A model generated the notes under the pieces. It did no database searches and was not told the DNA's origin. It saw only the letters and a program-made list of their open reading frames with translations. This document shows positions 8,083-15,060 of a DNA stretch of 36,697 bases, one piece after another. The DNA is taken from NCBI GenBank assembly GCA_016199545.1, contig JACQGN010000220.1, positions 1-36,697 of the forward strand. Direction: 5' to 3'. Source of the stretch: Betaproteobacteria bacterium (GTDB lineage Bacteria > Pseudomonadota > Gammaproteobacteria > Burkholderiales > SG8-41). The number at the start of each line of letters is the position of its first letter. Position 1 is the first letter of the stretch. The position numbers and the translations under genes are program-made.

Positions 8083-8881
8083 TCCCGGCGTCCTCGTAAA
8101 AGGCGAACGACGCGTAGCCCACCACCCGTTTCTTGTCGCCGGCGGTGTCGCCCGAGTTGCGCAGGTCCAGCAATGCGGGCTTGAGTCCACGGCGTTGTGC
8201 CGCAAGCGTGAGGCCGGTCACCGGCGTCGCGCCGCACGCCTGATGGTGGGTGATCGACGTCGAAAGCTTGAGAATCGACTCGCAGGTGCCGCGGTCCGTC
8301 GTCTGCGCCTCGGCGTAGGAGAGGTAATGCGAAAGGTCGGAACTCACCACGAGCAGAGTTTCGGGACCGCCCCACAGGATTTCGAGCACCTCAGCCACTT
8401 GCTCCGCGCGGGCCTGCCCTACGGCAAGGGGGACGAGCGAAAAGCGCGCCAGCACCTTCTGCAGGAACGGAAGGTGCACTTCGAGCGAGTGCTCCAGCGC
8501 GTGCGCTGCGCCGCTGACCGTGATCTGGGGCAGACGATTCAACTCGGCCACTGCATTACTGTCGATATCCACGGCGCCGAGCGGCGTCGCAAAACTTTCA
8601 GTATCGGGCAACGCGAGACCCCGCACGGCGACGCGGTGGGTTGGCCCCAGCAGCACCACCCGCGTAATGCGCTCGCGCGCAGGGCGCAGGGCGGCGTAAA
8701 CGCTGGCCGCGATCGGGCCGGAGTAGATGTACCCGGCATGGGGCGCGATGATCGCCTTGGGTATCCGCGACGTGGGCTCGCCTGCGTTCCCCAGCATGGC
8801 GTCGAGGTTACGCGCGAGGGTCGCCGCATCCGCCGGGTAGAACATCCCGGCGACCGCCGGAGGACGGATACGCTGTTGCAT
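8072..8881 (-). CDS. amrB: AmmeMemoRadiSam system protein B (Memo-like)
   Basis: About 269 residues starting MQQRIRPPAVAGMFYPAD; an ATG at 8893 is the alternative start. It belongs to the Memo family, related to class III extradiol dioxygenase folds: PHAGYIYSGPIAA near residue 45, LLGPTHRVAVRG near 80, HSLEVHLPFLQ near 130 and VSSDLSHYLSY near 180. These His-rich motifs are the presumed metal or active-site positions. It is the first gene of the minus-strand amr cluster and overlaps amrA by 11 bases. Molecular function is not established. A TATAAT on the minus strand (8943-8938) could be its -10, but no good -35 is seen. Confidence 0.94.
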   Translation of the reverse strand: MQQRIRPPAVAGMFYPADAATLARNLDAMLGNAGEPTSRIPKAIIAPHAGYIYSGPIAASVYAALRPARERITRVVLLGPTHRVAVRGLALPDTESFATPLGAVDIDSNAVAELNRLPQITVSGAAHALEHSLEVHLPFLQKVLARFSLVPLAVGQARAEQVAEVLEILWGGPETLLVVSSDLSHYLSYAEAQTTDRGTCESILKLSTSITHHQACGATPVTGLTLAAQRRGLKPALLDLRNSGDTAGDKKRVVGYASFAFYEDAGNAH

Positions 8882-8954
8882 GGTCGGGGGCATGTCCTTA
8901 AATGCAGGCGCGCGCCGCAAATTCAAGCATGCAAACCATTATAGTCCCGCGTCC

Positions 8955-8983
8955 TTGCCCCGCGCGAGTGGCGCCGCGATAAT
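8955..8983 (+). promoter_or_regulatory. Predicted sigma-70 promoter of ispD
   Basis: TTGCCC (8955-8960) and GATAAT (8978-8983) are separated by exactly 17 bases, and the ispD ATG follows 24 bases after the -10. It lies in the divergent region between amrB and ispD. Confidence 0.5.
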
Positions 8984-9007
8984 GACGCGCTTGAAGGTCC
9001 CCACCCC

Positions 9008-9739
9008 ATGCCCAGATTCACCGCGCTGATTCCCGCGGCCGGCGGCGGTTCGCGCATGGGTGACGCCGTGCCCAAGCAATACCTTGATCTCGCAGGGCGT
9101 CCGTTGCTTGCCCATTCGATCGAACGACTGAGCCGGCACCCGCTGATAGGGCAGGTATTTGTGGTGCTGGCCCCGGGCGACGGGCATTTCTCGCGTCACG
9201 ACTGGCGGGCGTTTGCCGGGAAACTGACGCCGCTCTATTGCGGCGGAGAGACGCGCGCGGCGAGCGTTTTCAACGGATTGCTCGCCGCCAACGATGCCAT
9301 CGAGGCGTCGGACTGGGTACTGGTGCACGATGCGGCGAGGCCGTGCCTGGGGCGGCCCGAGCTCGACCGCTTGCTCGAGCAACTCGCGGACGATGAAACC
9401 GGGGGGCTGCTTGCGATACCGGTTGCCGATACCCTCAAGCGCGCCAATCGGGAAGGGCAGGTGCTCGCGACCGAGTCGCGCGAGAACCTGTGGCAGGCGC
9501 AAACGCCCCAGATGTTCCGCTACCGCCTGCTCATCGAGGCGTTGCGGGGGATTCCGCCCGCGGCCGTGACCGACGAAGCATGCGCGATCGAGAATCTCGG
9601 ACTGAAACCACGATTGATCATGGGCAGCGCGCGCAACATCAAGGTGACCTACGCGGAAGACCTCGCGCTCGCCGAGCTGATCCTGGCGAGCATGGAACCG
9701 CAGATAAACGCCGATAGCACCGGGACTGGAAGTGCGTGA
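9008..9739 (+). CDS. ispD: 2-C-methyl-D-erythritol 4-phosphate cytidylyltransferase
   Basis: 243 residues. IspD transfers CMP from CTP to 2-C-methyl-D-erythritol 4-phosphate in the non-mevalonate isoprenoid pathway. The nucleotide-binding N-terminus LIPAAGGGSRMG...VPKQYLDL, the VLVHDAARPCL motif near residue 105, the VADTLKR segment, the QTPQMFRY motif and TDEACAIE near 185 are all intact. The last dozen residues (PQINADSTGTGSA) do not look like IspD: they are encoded by a dispersed intergenic repeat that also supplies the stop codon. The gene is followed by ispF, as is common in proteobacteria. Confidence 0.97.
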   Translation: MPRFTALIPAAGGGSRMGDAVPKQYLDLAGRPLLAHSIERLSRHPLIGQVFVVLAPGDGHFSRHDWRAFAGKLTPLYCGGETRAASVFNGLLAANDAIEASDWVLVHDAARPCLGRPELDRLLEQLADDETGGLLAIPVADTLKRANREGQVLATESRENLWQAQTPQMFRYRLLIEALRGIPPAAVTDEACAIENLGLKPRLIMGSARNIKVTYAEDLALAELILASMEPQINADSTGTGSA

Positions 9740-9856
9740 GCCGTGAACGGTGATCGGACGAACCCAAGGTCGCGAAACATGTCTTGTCGGCTCACGGATC
9801 ACGGTTCACTGTTCACCTGGAAATATCTGCGTTAATCTGCGTTCATCGGCGGCTCA
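9703..9856. repeat. Composite repeat region between ispD and ispF (site 2)
   Basis: Two repeat types are nested. CCGCAGATAAACGCC (near 9701-9716, inside the ispD end) and its inverted relative ATCTGCGTTAATCTGCGTTC (near 9824-9843) form the outer pair. Inside lie facing 7-nt-period arrays: GTGAGCC-GTGAACG-GTGATCG from 9736, and CTCACGG-ATCACGG-TTCACTG-TTCACC near 9792-9817. The ispD TGA stop (9737-9739) falls in the first heptamer. Confidence 0.65.
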
Positions 9857-9869
9857 TGACGGATGTTAG

Positions 9870-10370
9870 ATGAGAATCGGGCAGGGTTTTGACGTTCATG
9901 CGCTCGTCGCGGGGCGCAAACTCATCATCGGCGGGGTCGAAATTCCTCACGACCGCGGCCTGGCAGGCCACTCCGACGCCGATGTGCTGCTGCACGCAGT
10001 CTGCGATGCATTGATCGGCGCGGCTGCCCTTGGCGATATCGGCGCCCATTTTCCGGACACCGACCCGCGCTACCAGGATGCCGACAGCCGCACGCTTCTG
10101 CGCGCGGTGGCGCAGATGCTCGACCGGCAGGGCTGGCGGGTCGTCAATGTCGATTCAACCATCATCGCCGAGGCTCCGAGGATGGCGCCGCATATTTCCC
10201 GGATGCGGGAGAACATCGCCGCGGACCTGGGGCTTTCCGCCGCCGCGGTGAACGTGAAGGCGAAGACCGGCGAGAAGCTGGGCAGTATCGGACGCGGCGA
10301 GGGCGTCGCCGCGCAAGCGGTGGCGCTCGTCACATGGAAGGACGTGAAAACCGCCGCGTGCGCCGATTAG
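9870..10370 (+). CDS. ispF: 2-C-methyl-D-erythritol 2,4-cyclodiphosphate synthase
   Basis: 166 residues, the usual family length. IspF cyclises CDP-methylerythritol phosphate with loss of CMP, the step after IspD and IspE in the MEP pathway. The metal ligands D8 and H10 (GQGFDVHAL) and H42 ([17 protein letters not shown]) are present, as are the FPDTDPRY loop and the C-terminal [16 protein letters not shown] motif that lines the CMP and trimer interface. The start follows the ispD-ispF repeat region; the end overlaps the proposed thpR start by 37 bases in a different frame. Confidence 0.97.
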   Translation: MRIGQGFDVHALVAGRKLIIGGVEIPHDRGLAGHSDADVLLHAVCDALIGAAALGDIGAHFPDTDPRYQDADSRTLLRAVAQMLDRQGWRVVNVDSTIIAEAPRMAPHISRMRENIAADLGLSAAAVNVKAKTGEKLGSIGRGEGVAAQAVALVTWKDVKTAACAD

Positions 10371-10930
10371 CACCCGGGCCGCCCCGGGCGCGTGGCTCGG
10401 CGCGCCTGTTTTTCGCGCTGTGGCCCGACGATGCGACGCGCGCGGCGCTTGCTGATCTTTCACGCACGGTGCACGAGCAATGCGGCGGAAGGCGGGTGCA
10501 GGAACACAACATTCACCTGACGCTGGTGTTTCTTGGCGATGTCCGGGCCGACCTCGTGCCGGCGCTGCAGCACATGGCGGGCGCGATGCAGGGTCCGCCC
10601 GTCGATCTTGTTCTGAACACCGCGGAATACTGGCGCCACAACCGCGTCGTATGCGCCGGAACGAAACTCTGCCCCTCAGCGCTGCGCGAACTGTGCCTGC
10701 GGCTCGGCGCGGGCGCCCGCGATCTTGGCATTCGTACCGAGGCGCGCGACTACGTTCCCCACATTACCCTGCTGCGCAAGGCGGTGCGCGCGCCGGCGCA
10801 ACGGGACTTCAGCGAGATCGCGTGGCACGCTTCCGAGTTTGTCCTGATTCGGTCGGCGCCGCGCCAAGGCGTGGTGGCCTATGAAACGATCGGCCGCTGG
10901 GCGCTGGCAGCCCCGGAGTGGTCGCCTTGA
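10334..10930 (+). CDS. thpR: RNA 2',3'-cyclic phosphodiesterase (2H family)
   Basis: About 198 residues. The two catalytic HxTx motifs of the 2H phosphoesterase family are present: H61-L-T-L and H143-I-T-L, about 80 residues apart, with the [12 protein letters not shown]-terminal strand typical of ThpR/LigT. The enzyme opens 2',3'-cyclic phosphates to 2'-phosphates. The ATG at 10334 lies within ispF; an in-frame GTG at 10358 is an alternative, because the first 20 residues are basic and not family-like. It is convergent with the envZ-like gene, with only 10 bases between their ends. Confidence 0.9.
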   Translation: MEGRENRRVRRLAPGPPRARGSARLFFALWPDDATRAALADLSRTVHEQCGGRRVQEHNIHLTLVFLGDVRADLVPALQHMAGAMQGPPVDLVLNTAEYWRHNRVVCAGTKLCPSALRELCLRLGAGARDLGIRTEARDYVPHITLLRKAVRAPAQRDFSEIAWHASEFVLIRSAPRQGVVAYETIGRWALAAPEWSP

Positions 10931-10940
10931 CGTGGCGAGG

Positions 10941-12266
10941 TCACCGCGCGGCTTGAGCGCCGGCGCCGAGCGGGAGTTCCACGCGAGCGCGCAGGCCGCC
11001 GCCTTCACGCGGCAACAAGCGCACCTCGCCGCCGTGCATGCTCGCGATTCGGGCGACGATGGCGAGGCCCAGACCGGTTCCCGGCCCGGTGCGGGCGCTT
11101 TCGAGACGAGTGAAAGGCTGCAACATGCGTTCGGCCTGATCGCGCGGGATTCCGGGTCCGCGATCGAGGACCTCGATCGTAGCGACGCCGGCGTCCGCCG
11201 CGGTTCTGACCTCCACGGCCGTGCCGCTGTGGCGCAGCGCATTGTCGATCAGGTTCGCGACGAGACGCTGGATCGCGACCGGTCGCTGCGCGAGCGGGGG
11301 CAGCGGGGAGAGTTGCATCGTGACATTCCGCCCCGAGCGTTCGTAGCGCGCGACCACGCTTCGCACCAATGCATTCAAGTCGCCGTTTGCCACCATGGCT
11401 TCGGCATCGGCCAGCCGGGCGAAATCCAGAAACTGGCTGATTGCGGCATCGATATCTTCGATGTCCTGCACCAAGTCCGACTTGATCTCGGTCGCACCCT
11501 TGTCGTCGAGCATTTCGAGACCCAATCTGATGCGGGAGAGCGGTGTCCTGAGATCGTGCGACACCCCCGCCAGCAGCAGTGCGCGTTCCTCGTCGAGCCG
11601 CTTGAGATCGGAGGCCATCTGGTTAAACGCGCGGGCGACGGTGCAGATTTCGGCAGGGCCCGTTTCCGTTACCGGCGCGGGTATGGTGCCCTGGCCCATT
11701 TGCGCAGCGGCGCGCGTGAGCTCGCGCAGAGGCTGATTGATGCGCGCGACGATCAGGAATGCTCCAGTCAGCGCAAGCACGAGTACCAGGGCGCCGAGTC
11801 CGACCCAGATCAACGGCTCGTTGCGTTCGATGCGCGAACCCGGCAGCAACACCCAGTATTCGTCGCCATCGATCCGGAAGCTCACCCACAGCCCGCGCAC
11901 GCCGTCGCGCGCAAGCGCCATGCGGGTATCGGGGCCCAGCTTCTCGCGCAGATGGGATGCGATGACCTGCAGAAAGGGGCGATCGGGCAGCGGCGCGATG
12001 CGCTCGTCCGGCTCGCCGGCGTAGACCTGGATGCCCTCCTGTTGCGACAGCTCTGCGAGCAGATCGTAGCGTTTCGCGGGTTGAGCCGTGACGAGCGCCG
12101 CGCGCGTGAGGTTGACGATGCTCACGAGCTGCTGCGCGGCCTGGCGCGCCCGCGGCTCGCGCTCGGAGACGCGGAAGATCTGCCACCAGGCGAGGTTCGC
12201 GACAACCAGCACCAGCGCGATGAGCAACACGCTGCGCCACAACAACGTGCGCGGCCATAACCTCAT
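10941..12266 (-). CDS. envZ: EnvZ-type sensor histidine kinase
   Basis: 441 residues. There is a membrane helix at about residues 9-30, a periplasmic region of about 120 residues, a second helix at about 152-173, then HAMP (about 174-225), the HisKA phosphoacceptor helix with H237 (GVSHDLRTPLSR), an N-box LVANLIDNALRHS near 315 and the G boxes DRGPGIP and GTGLGLAIV. It should phosphorylate the OmpR-type regulator encoded just upstream at 12396-13133. Normally these genes nearly touch; here 129 bases with a heptanucleotide array separate them. The periplasmic domain is longer than in minimal EnvZ relatives of beta-proteobacteria would require, but the stimulus cannot be read from sequence. Confidence 0.92.
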   Translation of the reverse strand: MRLWPRTLLWRSVLLIALVLVVANLAWWQIFRVSEREPRARQAAQQLVSIVNLTRAALVTAQPAKRYDLLAELSQQEGIQVYAGEPDERIAPLPDRPFLQVIASHLREKLGPDTRMALARDGVRGLWVSFRIDGDEYWVLLPGSRIERNEPLIWVGLGALVLVLALTGAFLIVARINQPLRELTRAAAQMGQGTIPAPVTETGPAEICTVARAFNQMASDLKRLDEERALLLAGVSHDLRTPLSRIRLGLEMLDDKGATEIKSDLVQDIEDIDAAISQFLDFARLADAEAMVANGDLNALVRSVVARYERSGRNVTMQLSPLPPLAQRPVAIQRLVANLIDNALRHSGTAVEVRTAADAGVATIEVLDRGPGIPRDQAERMLQPFTRLESARTGPGTGLGLAIVARIASMHGGEVRLLPREGGGLRARVELPLGAGAQAAR

Positions 12267-12274
12267 GATAAGGC

Positions 12275-12411
12275 GTGAGCGGTGACCGGTGACCGGTGAC
12301 CGGAGAACGTCAACATCACGAATGTCGTCAAATCACTGGTCACTGGTCACTGGTCACTGGTCACGGGTCACGGGTCACGGGTCACGGGTCACGGGTCACG
12401 GGTCACGGGCC
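12275..12411. repeat. Heptanucleotide arrays between ompR and envZ (site 3)
   Basis: Left arm: GTGAGCG then three perfect GTGACCG units (12275-12302). Right arm: four TCACTGG units followed by seven TCACGGG units (12333-12409), eleven in tandem. The two arms face each other across about 30 bases. The ompR stop codon (complement of TCA, 12396-12398) is inside one unit. Near-identity of the units implies recent expansion or homogenisation. Confidence 0.9.
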
Positions 12412-13133
12412 ACAACCTTGCCGTCGGGAATGAAGACGTAGCCGAACCCCCACATGGTCTGGATAAAGGCCGGCTTGGCGGGGTCCGGCTCGATCAGCTT
12501 GCGCAACCGCGACACCTGGACGTCGATCGAACGGTCGAACGCGCCGAATTCGCGTCCGCGGGCGAGTTCCATGAGCTTGTCCCGGGACAGCGGCACGCGC
12601 GGGTTTTGCGCGAGCACCTTCAGCAGCGCGAACTCGCCGGTCGTCAACGGGACATCCTCGCCGCTGCGCGTAAGACTGCGCGTGGCAAGGTCGAGCCGGA
12701 ACGCGCCGAACTCGACCGCCTGCGCCGTTGCGGCGGGCGCTCCCGGAGGGCTCGGGGCGGGACGGCGCCGCAGCACGGCCTGAATCCTCGCGACCAGTTC
12801 GCGAGGATTGAACGGCTTGGCGAGATAATCGTCGGCGCCAACCTCCAGGCCGACGATGCGATCGACCTCGTCCCCCTTGGCAGTGAGCATGATGACCGGC
12901 ATGTTCTCGTTGTTGCCGCGCAGCCGCCGGCAGATCGAGAGACCATCCTCCCCGGGCAGCATCAAGTCGAGCACCATGAGGTCGTAGCGCTCGCGCGCGA
13001 GCAGCCGGTTCATCTCGGTTGCGTCGGCCACCGCCCGCACGGTGTACCCCTGCTCGGTCAGGTAGCGGTTGAGCAAATCCCGCAATCGCAGGTCGTCGTC
13101 GACGACCAGGATCTTCGTCTTGGATTCAGCCAT
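12396..13133 (-). CDS. ompR: OmpR-type response regulator
   Basis: 245 residues. The receiver domain (1-120) has the acidic pocket VVDDD near 11-15, the phosphoacceptor D56 (MVLDLMLPGEDG) and the conserved switch Lys in MLTAKGDE. The C-terminal winged-helix DNA-binding domain (about 145-240) has LTTGEFALLKVL, SRDKLMELARG, DVQVSRLRKLIE and the closing MWGFGYVF. It pairs with the kinase encoded downstream. The last residues VVARDP and the stop are formed by the heptanucleotide array, so the native C-terminus may have been altered. A tandem GAAACA/GTTACA site upstream (13204-13219) suggests autoregulation. Confidence 0.95.
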   Translation of the reverse strand: MAESKTKILVVDDDLRLRDLLNRYLTEQGYTVRAVADATEMNRLLARERYDLMVLDLMLPGEDGLSICRRLRGNNENMPVIMLTAKGDEVDRIVGLEVGADDYLAKPFNPRELVARIQAVLRRRPAPSPPGAPAATAQAVEFGAFRLDLATRSLTRSGEDVPLTTGEFALLKVLAQNPRVPLSRDKLMELARGREFGAFDRSIDVQVSRLRKLIEPDPAKPAFIQTMWGFGYVFIPDGKVVARDP

Positions 13134-13203
13134 GATTCATCCTAGCGATCGAAGCTCAGGATGCGCTCCGATTTTGTAAGAGTCCGTTTCCTGTGCCTGA
13201 TAT

Positions 13204-13224
13204 GAAACAGATTGTTACACAATC
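13204..13224. promoter_or_regulatory. Candidate response-regulator box upstream of ompR
   Basis: GAAACA (13204-13209), four bases, GTTACA (13214-13219) form a direct repeat with 10-base period, the arrangement bound by OmpR-family dimers. It overlaps a perfect inverted repeat GATTGT-TAC-ACAATC (13210-13224). It lies 71 bases before the ompR start codon and 134 bases before the divergent secreted-protein gene. The same GAAACA-N4-GTTACA pattern recurs at 13758-13773. Confidence 0.55.
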
Positions 13225-13357
13225 ATGCGGTTATGCAATGAGTAATGGTGAGGGTCGCGTTAGTCTAACCAGCAACGGACCGGTGGAGCAGTCAGTGCCG
13301 GTTTGCACAAGATAGACATAAATGATCAGGCAGGGGATTGTTGCAAAGGAGAATGCC

Positions 13358-13642
13358 ATGAAACTTAAACTGCTTGTCAATGCACTGGTTGCCGGCGCGC
13401 TGCTGGCGGTTGCTCCGGTCTGGGCGCACGGCGGCCACGGCTACGGCCATGGGTACGGGCACGGGAAACACTGGGAGAAACAACACCGCTATAACTATCG
13501 CCATCATCGTCGTCACGTGTATCGCGACCGTGTGGTTGTCCGCGAGTACGTGGAAACAGTCCCGGTGTACAGGGACTATCCGGCGCCTGCAGCCGGCGTG
13601 CACATCGTGACGCCGGATCTTTTCATTCCCTGGCCGCGCTAA
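13358..13642 (+). CDS. Small secreted His/Tyr/Arg-rich protein
   Basis: 94 residues from the ATG at 13358, which has AAGGAG at 7 bases; the in-frame ATG at 13322 lacks a ribosome-binding site. Residues 1-23 are a signal peptide ending AVAPVWA. The mature part opens with HGGHGYGHGYGHGKHW, then an Arg/His/Tyr-rich basic stretch, a VVVREYVETVPVY segment and a Pro-rich end. Histidine clusters of this kind can bind divalent metals, but that is inference. It is divergent from ompR and shares the intergenic region holding the candidate regulator box. Confidence 0.7.
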   Translation: MKLKLLVNALVAGALLAVAPVWAHGGHGYGHGYGHGKHWEKQHRYNYRHHRRHVYRDRVVVREYVETVPVYRDYPAPAAGVHIVTPDLFIPWPR

Positions 13643-13748
13643 CCCGGGGGGGCGGGGGCGGCACTGCATGGGCTGCTCTCGCGGATCTGTTGCGATGCGA
13701 CAGGGCGGGAAAAGGTGCTGGAGGCAAGTGTAAAAATGTATTTCACGA

Positions 13749-13805
13749 CGCGCCCGGGAAACACTTGGTTACAGAAAACCGCGCCCGGGTAACACCTTGT
13801 TTACA
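13749..13805 (+). promoter_or_regulatory. Two direct regulatory repeats upstream of 13902
   Basis: CGCGCCCGGG followed by AACAC-type sequence occurs twice (13749-13774 and 13780-13805). Copy 1 contains GAAACA-CTTG-GTTACA (13758-13773), identical outside its spacer to the site upstream of ompR. Copy 2 contains GTAACA-CCTTG-TTTACA (13789-13805). The pair lies about 100-150 bases before the 13902 start codon. It is a plausible operator for the OmpR-type regulator. Confidence 0.55.
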
Positions 13806-13901
13806 GACGCGGACTAGCATGGGTCAACGCTCACCGAAAAAGGCGCGTTGCTCGTGTCAGCAAGGTCTCATTACATACCACACCACGAATCAGGAGGCAG
13901 T

Positions 13902-14723
13902 ATGAACAAGACTATCAGCGGACTCATGTTGGCGTTGTTGACGATGGCGGGGTCGGCCCAGGTCTTTGCGGCCGAGCGCGAGCGCGGCACTGGTGCCCGG
14001 CAGCAGAGCACACAGCGCATGCAGCAAGGGGTGCGTTCCGGCGATGTTGCGCGCGCTCAGACCCGCAGCTTTCAGCGCGGGACGACTGACGTGAGGCGCA
14101 CCGAGCAGCGCTCCCGTTCCGATGGCCAGGTCGCACGCGGAGACGGGCGCAACTTCAACCACGATTTCAACCGCCAGAGCCGCGACGTCCGGCGCGAACG
14201 GCATGACGGCGACCGGCGTTGGGCAGGCCGCGACGACCGGTTCCGTGCGGGACGTGGCCACGACGGACGGTTTGCGAGCAACGACCGGTTCGGTCGCGCA
14301 CAGGGCCAGCACCGCGGTTGGGAGAACAACCGTGGGAACCATTACGGTTGGGACAACAACCGTGGCCGCCACTACGGCTGGGACAACAACCGTGGCCGCC
14401 ACTATGGTTGGGAGAACAACCGTGGCCGCCACTACGGTTGGGGGAACGATCACGGCCGCCCGACCTACGGCGGGGGCCAGTGGATCGACCGCCGCCAGCA
14501 CCAGCAGCAACAGCGCATCGTGCAGGGCCTGCGTTCGGGCGAACTGACCCGGCACGAGGCCAACCGGCTGTTCTCGGAGCAGCGCGACCTGCGCCGGCAG
14601 GAGCGGGTATTCCGGTCGGACGGCGTGCTGACTCCGTGGGAGCGCGGCGAGATGCGGAAAGACCTCAACTCGGCGGGCCGGCACATTTATAATGAGACGC
14701 ACGACGCCCAGAGGCGGTTTTGA
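13902..14723 (+). CDS. Secreted repeat protein with GWxNNRGRHY decapeptides
   Basis: 273 residues; ATG at 13902 with AGGAGG at 5 bases. The signal peptide is about residues 1-24 (cut after VFA). Then comes an Arg/Gln/Asp-rich, disordered region; between about residues 139 and 188 there are four near-perfect decapeptides of the form GW(E/D)NNRG(R/N)HY plus a degenerate fifth. The C-terminal 85 residues form a helical module: QRIVQGLRSGELTRHEANRL, then RSDGVLTPWERGEMRKDL. That end is shared in outline with the next gene (GRLTDEERRDLRRDL), an EF-hand-like 'LTxxE' pattern. It is probably periplasmic or exported; function unknown. Confidence 0.75.
   Translation: MNKTISGLMLALLTMAGSAQVFAAERERGTGARQQSTQRMQQGVRSGDVARAQTRSFQRGTTDVRRTEQRSRSDGQVARGDGRNFNHDFNRQSRDVRRERHDGDRRWAGRDDRFRAGRGHDGRFASNDRFGRAQGQHRGWENNRGNHYGWDNNRGRHYGWDNNRGRHYGWENNRGRHYGWGNDHGRPTYGGGQWIDRRQHQQQQRIVQGLRSGELTRHEANRLFSEQRDLRRQERVFRSDGVLTPWERGEMRKDLNSAGRHIYNETHDAQRRF
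14316..14468 (+). repeat. 30-bp tandem repeat inside the 13902 gene
   Basis: Units begin at 14316, 14346, 14376 and 14406, each opening GGTTGGGA/GGCTGGGA and containing ACAACCGTGG, with a diverged fifth from 14436. The period is a multiple of three, so copy-number change would lengthen or shorten the protein by ten residues without loss of frame. Confidence 0.85.
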
Positions 14724-14745
14724 TCGCGGGAAGGAATGGCGGTAA

Positions 14746-15036
14746 ATGAAGGCGTTCCTCGCAGCCATGATGTTCACCCTTGGACTGGCAGCCCTGCCGG
14801 CCACGGCGGACCATGAACGCGGGGGACGCTTTGGCGTGCGTCCGGAGTTCCGGGCGCAGCAAGGCCCGCCCGGGGAGTTCAGGGGTGACAAGGGCCGCGA
14901 CGTCCGCCGGGAGCGCCAGGTGGATCGCCGGGCGCGCCCCCAGGGGCGGCTCACCGATGAGGAACGCCGCGACCTGCGCCGCGACCTCGACAAAGCCAAC
15001 CGTGAACTCTACCGTCGGCGTTCCGAACGCAGATGA
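14746..15036 (+). CDS. Small secreted basic protein, paralogue of the 13902 C-terminus
   Basis: 96 residues, signal peptide about 1-21 (ALPATA then DHERG). The mature protein is strongly charged and Arg-rich. Its last 30 residues (GRLTDEERRDLRRDLDKANR) match the pattern at the end of the preceding gene product (GVLTPWERGEMRKDLNSAGR), so both share a small helical module. It starts 22 bases after the preceding stop and is followed 24 bases later by the EF-hand gene, suggesting one operon. The role is unknown; expression with a metal- or stress-related envelope cluster is plausible. Confidence 0.65.
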   Translation: MKAFLAAMMFTLGLAALPATADHERGGRFGVRPEFRAQQGPPGEFRGDKGRDVRRERQVDRRARPQGRLTDEERRDLRRDLDKANRELYRRRSERR

Positions 15037-15060
15037 GTTGACCAGGATTTGGAGAAACGC

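Noticed and set aside
10881-12260. Long plus-strand ORF of 459 codons opposite envZ
   Set aside because: It is the antisense of a clear histidine kinase with all motifs; the open frame is a by-product of high G+C codon use.
13690-13905. 71-codon ORF between two secreted-protein genes
   Set aside because: It runs through the direct regulatory repeats and the ribosome-binding site of the 13902 gene and has no start signal.
13890-14999. Long minus-strand ORF of 369 codons opposite the secreted repeat-protein genes
   Set aside because: The plus strand has signal peptides and good ribosome-binding sites; the minus frame translates to low-complexity Val/Pro/Ala sequence from the repeats.
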